A stretch of DNA of 26,053 bases from the NCBI GenBank assembly GCA_027596945.1, contig JADGJH010000187.1, positions 1-26,053 of the forward strand, written 5' to 3'. Below, one piece after another: positions 19,088 to 26,053 of the stretch (positions are counted from its first letter, which is position 1; every line of letters begins with the position of its first letter). The notes under the pieces are model-generated. The model was given only the letters and a program-made list of their open reading frames with translations, searched no databases and was not told the origin of the DNA. Source of the DNA: Physocladia obscura (taxonomy: Eukaryota > Chytridiomycota > Chytridiomycetes > Chytridiales > Chytriomycetaceae). A program made the position numbers and the translations under genes.

Positions 19088-20476
19088 TCTTTTTTTTTTA
19101 ATATCTTTAGAAAACAATAACATCAACCCATTGATGTGATTTGATCAGTTTTCTAAGGGGAAAATCCCAAAGCAGTTGTAATGCACTATAAATAGTGAAA
19201 CGCATGGCAGCAATACAAAATCATCCTAAAAAACTGATAACTTGTAGTGCTGACAACCCTATTCTAAGTTGTTGACTCTACTCAACAAGTTTATATAGAG
19301 ATGATGGATTTGACTCATAATGTTGTTATTTACCAATATCAGGTTTACAAAACCAAAGGAGTTGGTGGCAGAATTGTTTGAATTAAATAAAACCAAAATA
19401 AAAAATAAATATGAACTCCAAAGACCTTACACATGACAAGAAATTTATGAAGATTAACTTGAATTATATCCATATCAAATGCAAGACAATCAATAAAAGA
19501 ATAATGCAACAAATTGAAAAAGAAAAATATGATCAAAATTGAAACAAACAAAGCCATTCATTGGCTGTTACAAACTTGCAAACTTCACAACCATTTGCAT
19601 GACAAGAATCAAGTGCAAGATTACCAACATCATTACGAAGAACTAGTGTAAAACCTGAAACTGTGGCAGAGCATCTGAGACCATTGTAGCATGTGGTTTT
19701 TGGAAACTGATATAATAAGGCATTTTGCAGGAAACCCATTTCAGCTCTTAGCATTGAATATTTTAGTAACTGCAAAATTGATGCTGGATGGGTGGTAATA
19801 TCCATTAAAAAGATGGTAATAAGTTCCAGAAATGCGTGGAATTTGAATGGATTCAGAGCCAAATGCAGTTATGTGTATTTTAAGCTTTTTAATTCAACTT
19901 TAGTGAGATATTTTAATGCTAAAAATGCACTAAAAGTTAAAGGTGCTTTTCCATTTAAATTCAAAGAATCCACATACAATGGCTGTAAGAGACTTAGTAG
20001 ACATAATACCTGAGACTAAAGAATTGCTGGTATATGGTAAACAAAAAGGAAGAAAAGCAGCACATTTATTTGCAATGAAAAATGAATGTAATTCGAAATG
20101 TTTTTAATATTTGAAGTTTTCCTGTTATTCCTACACTGCAATTTCTTTCGGCATATAAGCCTTATGCCACAGCCTTGTTATAAGAAATGATAAAATATTA
20201 ACAGTAATTTTGATCATAGCGAAATCAGTTGGCAAATACTAATTTTTTCAGATATGGTATAAACCAAAAAAAATTTTATATATAATTTTTTTTTTAATTA
20301 AAAAAAAATTGCTGAAAATATTAACAATAATTTTGATTAGAGTATTTGTTTGAATTGCTGCGCAAGTAAATAATACAAATATTTGATTTTGAAAATGGTG
20401 TTGACGATTCAAAAATAGACAATTTCTAATATCATACGGAATCCACCCATTGTTAACGTGAACTTCGCTAACGAAT
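19088..20476. other. AT-rich spacer upstream of the Ser-rich protein gene
   Basis: No gene is supported here. The longest frame (minus strand 19862-19533, 109 codons) has no known motif and composition like the surroundings. The last few hundred bases contain A and T homopolymers and a 25-bp direct repeat. The 3' part presumably includes promoter sequence of the gene that starts at 20605. Confidence 0.5.
20192..20339 (+). repeat. Pair of 25-bp direct repeats
   Basis: Copies at 20192-20216 and 20315-20339 begin AAAATATTAACA and differ at two of 25 positions; they are 123 bp apart start to start. Both are AT-rich, so the biological meaning is uncertain. Confidence 0.6.
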
Positions 20477-20493
20477 AATTGTCGTCGACAATT
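20477..20493. promoter_or_regulatory. 17-bp perfect dyad upstream of the Ser-rich protein gene
   Basis: AATTGTCG and CGACAATT form perfect inverted arms around a single T, 112 bases before the ATG at 20605. The arms and position would suit a dimeric transcription-factor site. No known factor is assigned. Confidence 0.35.
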
Positions 20494-20604
20494 GCGCTGG
20501 ATAATCGACTGCTATTATTTGTTCTCTTTTTGCTTGCTTTTGTTTTAGTTGTTGTTTCACCCATTTTTCATATTTCTAATTTCTCTCAAATTGGGAAAAA
20601 GAGG

Positions 20605-23432
20605 ATGGCAACTCTTGGTGCCGGAGTGGTTGATCAATCATCAATGGCCAAACAGCTTCCTGCTCCGCCAGATAATGATGATGAATACGGTAAGTGCAGC
20701 TACGTATTTAATACCGTCGTAACTTTATCGTTTAAGTATTGTTGATTCAACTTCCTTGTCCGCATACCATAACTAGATGACGGATACGATGACGACGACG
20801 ATTACGATGACAAAGATCGTCCATTGAGTTGGGAGAATGGAGATGATGATTCCTACGAAATTTATCAACCAAACACTGGTGACCGCAAACGCTCTAGCAA
20901 CCAATATGATCCGTTCGATAATGATTGGGATTGGGAAGCCGAGCTTATGACGCCATTGGCATATGTTTATTTAGAAGGCTCGCCAGATGCTCCAATTTTC
21001 AATGTTATTGCCACTTTCAGACATTGGGATATGGTTGAATTAGCCTTCACAACGTAAATATTTTCCCCTGTTCTGTTAATATTTTTTCTTCATCTTCCAC
21101 CTGATTTATCTGTCGGTTTTCAACTTCACTATTGTCTGTTCTGAATTCAGTTTTTCATTTTCATCAACATAGAACACGAAAACTGAATGAAGAACGAAAG
21201 CTGAAAGATTTCAACATTGGCAAGCTTGTTTCGATGCAAAATGCGCTACGATTTGTATACAAGAAACTTAAACCCGATAACCCTGATACGGATGATCCGA
21301 TAGTCGCAGCTGAATTGGCTGCAAACGGTATGACTGCGAACGCGACGGACGAATATGAAGACAATAATGTCGGAGATATGCTCGACCATTATTTGTACGA
21401 TTACGATGATTTACTTGGCCCAAGTTTGACACTATCGCGATCCCAGTCAATGTTTATTGAACGCCGCAATATATCAATTTTGGATCCTCAACAAGCCCGC
21501 GGATATTCTTCTGATAGCGATGCTGATACCCGAATCAAACGATCCAGCAAAAAACTTGTTCGAATTAAACGGCAGATGTGGTATCAACCACAACAACGAC
21601 CTCCCCCGCGTCCGCATACTGTTATTCCTACTACTACTGCTGCTGTTCCAGTGATAGACGTCGAGCGACCGAGAAGCCCTTTGATAAAACCTCTGCCGTC
21701 AACATTCGTCATTCCCGCACGAACTTCTTCTTCTCACGCAATCGCAAATTATGGACGTGGAAACACGCCGCCATTATCGCCTGCTGGCCGGCGATCTGAA
21801 GGCGACGGGTCAAAAAGACCTGAAAGCGATTCAATTGTCGCGTTACGAGACGGAAATCTGAAATCTCCGAACTTGTCAGCATCATCTCTGTTGGAAGCCC
21901 GTACAACTGTCTTTGGATCTGTTACGAAAAAATTAAGTGAGCTAACGACGGGCCTTCTTCGAAAACCGTCCAATTCCTCACTAGATTTGGCGTTTGCACA
22001 AGGGCTTGGTGTAGTATCAGCAGCAGGAACAGCAGGCAATGGAGTAGGTGAAAAAACAGGAGCAGTAGGGACAGGAGCGCAATCCTCAAACTCTTCTTTG
22101 GTTCTTTCACAGTCATTATCTGCAACATCGCTTTCATCGTCCTTCTTCAATTTACCAGTCAATTCGTTTCTGCTGCGAAAGCCCTCAAACGGTTTGAAAA
22201 ATTTGCTTCCATCAGGCGACCCATCGTCAGCGTCCGTATCTTCATCACCGTCTTCGTCACCAACTTTGGTGTTTTCAACAAACAATTTGTACCCAGCGCA
22301 ACCAACGACAAATCGAGAGCAGGAAATGGCTCGACGCGAAGCAATTAAGCAACAGCTACTACTCTCGAGCTTGATGATGGAAGCCAGAAAGGATGGGGCT
22401 AATATTGGTAATGCCGTGTCAAGGCGCAGAGCAAGGCCAACAACAATCGGTGTGGCGTCATCATCACCGTCGTCACGGCCTCCATCTTCCGTTGGCTCTT
22501 CATCGAGCAATAGTCGGATGTCCGTATATGAATTTGTTGAATCGATCCGGCCAGCCGCATTTGATTTCGTTACTCCACCTGCAGATGATGCTGGGGTAGA
22601 TGTTGAAATATCTACTGTGAATGAGATGAAGCGTAAAAGCACTGAAAGCAGGCATAACCGTAAATCCAGACTTTCTGTGTACACTTCAGTCAAGATTGAA
22701 AAGATTGAAAAGGTGGAAGATGTGAGTAACGATATATCTGGTGGAGAGAGTGGCGAAAGGCAGAGAAAGTCTATTCCAATGCATCGGCGAACTGTCAGCG
22801 GAGGAAATGCAAGCTCTGAAGGCAGTGCGAATGGTGGAGGAGGTGGAGGAAGTGGAGAAAGGAGGAAAAAGAAGGAAAGTGTGTCGATTTTGAGAAGGAG
22901 CGATTCTTTGGGTATAGTCAAAGAAGAGAACGTACCGCCAGTTCCAAGTTTACCACAGTCTATCAATCAAAGAACCCCGTCTGTTTCAATCCCTGAGCGC
23001 AAGACTTCGCGCCCAGCGTTTACCTCTATTGGCAGTGACGGTGAAGGACAGACCTTATCTTCTCCAACTACGATTGATGGTAGAGTTCCAATGCGTCGAG
23101 AATCGATGGTACGACGAATAGATGTAAATCTTACCCCAGCTTCTATGAACTCACGGCCTGTACAGTCAATTTTGCGTGCTCCGACAGCCGAATCAAACGG
23201 TTTCAGTCGCAGCCCCAGTTTGAGTCCAAATCGTGCATCATTGCGGGGAAATTCACCTGCTCGTCCTGGTGTTTCTATTTCAGGGGCCAATTTGACAATT
23301 CCGACAACTCTTGCACAAACTCGGAAGTATGCGCCAATTGTGAACGTGAGCAGTAACAATAGTGTAGCCGCGCCAGAAGCCAGAGTGGCGATTCCGGCGC
23401 GATCAAGTAGCAAATCAGGTAGTAAGAAATAG
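20605..23432 (+). CDS. Large Ser-rich, phosphosite-dense protein of unknown function
   Basis: Exons 20605-20689, 20777-21053 and 21173-23432 join to 873 residues. I recognise no family. Residues 20-65 are highly acidic (an Asp run around the first exon join). About 85-165 looks like the only folded part, with WEAELMTPLAYVYLEGSPDA, FRHWDMVELAF and LVSMQNALRFVYKKLKPDNP. The rest is low-complexity Ser/Pro/Arg-rich. It repeats LLRKPSN twice and has many basophilic-kinase-like sites (HRRTVS, LRRSDS, MRRESM, RQRKSIP). A Gly run lies around position 22825, and the C-terminus is basic (SSSKSGSKK). It could be a signalling scaffold or cytoskeletal regulator, but that is speculation. The ATG at 20605 was chosen; the longer upstream frame opens only from a TTG. 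AATAAA follows the stop directly, and PEPCK begins 105 bases later on the same strand. Confidence 0.8.
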
Positions 23433-23436
23433 AAAG

Positions 23437-23442
23437 AATAAA
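23437..23442 (+). terminator. Polyadenylation signal AATAAA of the Ser-rich protein gene
   Basis: AATAAA lies five bases after the stop, followed by a T-rich stretch. The same short gap is seen after the neurofibromin gene. Confidence 0.5.
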
Positions 23443-23537
23443 CGATATCGTTGTTGTTTGTTTTTTTTGTTTTTTGTTTTCAATTAGAAGACTTCGGAAC
23501 TGCCGCTTTTTTTTGTTTTTGTGGGGGAATTCAGCAA

Positions 23538-25668
23538 ATGGAGGCACTGTGGAGAGGAACAGTGTGGCACCGTCGGAGGATTGCAGTTACGGCGAACGTG
23601 CGGCTTCGAGCTTACAGCCAAAGCACCAACTTCAACGCCAGCATCAACAGCAGCAAAATCAAAGGCAATCGCAGCAGCAACAGCAAGCGCGGAATTAGCG
23701 CAAACACTAAACTGGAAAGCCTGATTAAGAATCCAAGTGATACTTTGCGCACAAAGGGAAATGCTGCGCTTTGGGTGGCAGCAGCTTTGCGCAACGAGCC
23801 AGGAAGCGCACTAACAGCATCTGGCGCGTTGGCTGTCACGTCTGGTGCGCGGACTGGAAGATCGCCCGCAGACAAACGTATCGTAGTTTCGGCAAACAGC
23901 AGCATAACGGAAAACTCAAACTCAAACTCAAACCCAAGCGTTGACTGGGGTCGCGTCAACATTCCACTTTCCGCCGCCGCTTACGCGTCACAGCGATCCC
24001 GAGCTCTCCGCTTCCTTGCAGACGCTCCCTCTCGCTGTAATCAATCACTTTCTGTTGTCTTTTCAATGCTTGACTTTTAACCCTGATCCTTTTATAACAC
24101 TTCAGACATTGTTGACGGCTTTGCTGGCTGTCATCCCGATCATCGCCTCAAAATACGCGTTATATGTACTCGCGCGTACCACGCCCTCTTTATGCAAAAT
24201 ATGCTGGTTCGGCCAACGGCTGAAGAACTCGAAAATTTTGGAACTCCAGATTTTACCATTTACAATGCGGGCGAATATGACGCCGATCCACAAGTAGAAG
24301 GTGTTTCCTCAAATACTTTGATTGCTTTAAACTTTGCCGAAAAAGAGGTGGTGATTCTGGGGAGTGAATAGTTGAGTCATTTTTTGAGTTTGGAAAATTT
24401 TCCTAAATTTTTAATTTTTTACAATTTTTATTTCTATTAATTTTTTATTTCCTTTCTAAGCGCTGGCGAAATGAAAAAAGGCGTTTTCACAATCATGCAT
24501 TACCTCATGCCATTGAAAGGCATTCTCTCCCTTCACTCATCTGCAAACGAAGGAAAGTATTCTGGGGATGTTTCACTATTTTTTGGTTTGAGCGGAACTG
24601 GTAAAACGACACTCAGTACCGATCCGAATCGGTTGCTTATTGGCGATGATGAACATTGCTGGTCAGATGATGGAATTTTTAATATTGAAGGGGTATGCTT
24701 ATTATTTAATCAAAAATTTCTTATTTTTACAAACAATTTGGGTCTATCTGCAAATAATCAGGGATGCTATGCAAAAGCAATTGATTTGTCCCCAGAAAAA
24801 GAACCTGAAATATTCAATGCGATAAAATTTGGAGCGATTGTAGAAAATGTAATTCTGGACGAAAATAGCAACATCGATTTCAAAGACACCTCAATCACAG
24901 AAAACACAAGGTGAATATATTATATACGTGCATTATATATCTACACATATATATATATATTTATATTTATTTTTTTGCCAGAGCGTGCTATCCAATTGAC
25001 TTCATACCGAATTCGAAAATTCCGGGTATAGCTGGCCACCCGAAAAATATTATATTCCTCACATGCGATGCGTACGGCGTACTGCCTCCAGTCTCTGCAC
25101 TCACTACTGTTCAAGCGATGTATCATTTTGCGGCCGGCTACACGTGCAAGGTTGCAGGTACCGAGCAAGGGATCACTGCACCATCTGCAACATTCAGCGC
25201 TTGCTTTGGCGCGCCGTTTCTTGTACATCCGCCTGCATTGTATTCGCGAATGCTAGCGGAGAAGCTAGAAGAGAGCGGGGCAAAAGTATGGCTTTTGAAC
25301 ACTGGGTGGATTGGCGGTCCAGCGGGTGTTGGGCAAAGAATTCCATTACAATATTCAAGAGCCATTGTTGATGCTGTAATTAAAATTTTATATATATTTG
25401 TTTTATATTTTACATTTTTCTTTTAAACATTTCTTCAAATGTCTAGATTCATTCTGGCCAGCTGGCATCTTCAATTACTCGAAAATCAGCGACACTGCCT
25501 TTGTTTGATTTAAAGATTCCAGTTGATTCGATTTCTGGTGTTCCGTCATCTATTTTCAATCCTGTAAACGCGTGGCGCGATGCTGGAAAGAGTCCAGACG
25601 CTTTTGATACAGCTCTTCAAGAACTCAAAACATTATTTGATCAAGTTTTGAAAGACACTGTGCAGTAG
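23538..25668 (+). CDS. PCK1: Phosphoenolpyruvate carboxykinase (ATP)
   Basis: Six exons (23538-24036, 24106-24370, 24461-24692, 24762-24910, 24982-25375, 25447-25668) join to 586 residues. The enzyme converts oxaloacetate and ATP to phosphoenolpyruvate, CO2 and ADP, the committed step of gluconeogenesis. Signatures are TGRSPADKR (substrate-binding Arg108), the P-loop [13 protein letters not shown] (about 295-307), the metal/nucleotide motif [10 protein letters not shown] (313-322), SITENTR, and [10 protein letters not shown]. They match the ATP-type enzyme of yeasts and bacteria, not the GTP type of animals. The first 70 residues are Arg/Ser/Asn-rich, nearly free of acidic residues and longer than yeast Pck1's N-terminus, with RAYS near residue 24. 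This may be a mitochondrial presequence. Intron 3 (24693-24761) is 69 bp, in frame and stop-free. No canonical AATAAA is seen downstream. Confidence 0.95.
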
Positions 25669-25904
25669 TTTTGATTTTTGATTTTATGGATATTTTTTTT
25701 ATTTTATTTTTTATTTTGATGTGAATGAGAAAACAAAAATATATTGAATCTTGACCCTTGAAAAACAATTTAATTATTTTTTCTTTTTGAAAAAAAAACA
25801 AAAACTCATTCATCAAATGAAGTTCGAGAGAAAAAAAAAGACATGTGACAAACACGGAAAAACCCCCCCAAAAAAAAGAAGTTTGAAAAGCGGAAAATTC
25901 AATA

Positions 25905-26030
25905 ATGGAAATTGACACGCTTGCCCATAAAGCAACAGCAGTCGCGACCTTTGTAATTCTCGTCAAGTTTTACATGACGACCACAATCCAAGGAGGCGCA
26001 AGATTCAGAGGTGGCTCCCGTCCTCCGGAG
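25905..26030 (+). CDS. MAPEG-family microsomal glutathione S-transferase, first exon
   Basis: The ATG at 25905 opens 42 codons up to a GTAAGC donor at 26031; the rest lies outside the window. The visible part has a hydrophobic first membrane helix (ATAVATFVILVKFYMTT) followed by GGARFRGGSRPPE. This closely resembles the start of MGST1-like MAPEG proteins, where the Arg/Pro/Glu loop after helix 1 contributes to the glutathione site. Members are trimeric ER or outer-mitochondrial membrane enzymes with glutathione transferase and peroxidase activity. The preceding 236 bp after PEPCK contain only A/T-rich runs and a short C run. Confidence 0.75.
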
Positions 26031-26053
26031 GTAAGCGAACCACTGCAAAAATC

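Noticed and set aside
19533..19862. 109-codon minus-strand frame as a gene
   Set aside because: It has no known motif or clear start context, its composition matches the desert, and no splice-linked continuation was found.
20479..20604. Hydrophobic signal-anchor-like N-terminus upstream of the Ser-rich protein
   Set aside because: It opens from TTG, not ATG, and consists of a T-rich 5' leader that happens to translate as Leu/Val/Phe.
21749..22966. Long antisense open frame of 405 codons opposite the Ser-rich gene
   Set aside because: It is explained by biased codon use of the Ser/Pro/Arg-rich sense protein. The translation is itself low-complexity, has no motif, and the sense frame has clean splice joins and an AATAAA.

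Overview
The window is eukaryotic nuclear DNA. Every well-supported multi-exon gene has short GT-AG introns (42-164 bp), often with T-rich 3' ends, and AATAAA-type signals lie close to several stop codons. The gene set fits an early-diverging, zoosporic (chytrid-like) fungus: an ATP-type PEP carboxykinase and a fungal-style Lcb1 occur with a full-length TRIM37-type RING/B-box/MATH protein, which is normally associated with animals. The species assignment is inference only; no marker gene is present.

Layout. 1-172 is extremely T-rich intron sequence, probably at a contig end. 173-2676 (+) is the C-terminal part of a neurofibromin/IRA RasGAP. 2957-3409 (+) is a small AN1 zinc-finger protein. 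3704-4447 (-) is an unrecognised, GC-rich hypothetical gene. 4641-7941 (+) is the TRIM37-like E3 ligase. 8015-9238 (-) is a PARL/Pcp1-type mitochondrial rhomboid protease, convergent with TRIM37. 9278-10660 (-) is a seven-finger C2H2 gene in eight exons, and 10971-12854 (-) is a single-exon C2H2/AT-hook regulator. 13359-15273 (+) is serine palmitoyltransferase subunit 1 (Lcb1) in seven exons. 15274-20604 is a 5.3-kb AT-rich desert with decayed-looking islands and tandem repeats. 20605-23432 (+) is a large, Ser-rich protein of unknown function. 23538-25668 (+) is PEP carboxykinase in six exons. 25905-26030 (+) is the first exon of a MAPEG/microsomal glutathione S-transferase gene that runs off the window.

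The genes do not form one pathway. They are tightly packed housekeeping and regulatory genes: Ras off-switch, ubiquitin ligase, mitochondrial proteolysis, transcription factors, sphingolipid synthesis, gluconeogenesis and membrane detoxification. I joined exons by hand. For Lcb1, PEPCK, the rhomboid, TRIM37, the AN1 protein, the seven-finger gene and the unknown Ser-rich gene the joined coding lengths are exact multiples of three with no internal stop.

The most striking structure is the seven-finger gene. Six of its seven C2H2 fingers are interrupted by an intron at the same codon and in the same phase, so the exons are exact 84-nt (28-residue) modules. One module is further split 45+39 nt by an additional linker intron. 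I found no CRISPR array, rRNA, convincing tRNA or intact transposon.
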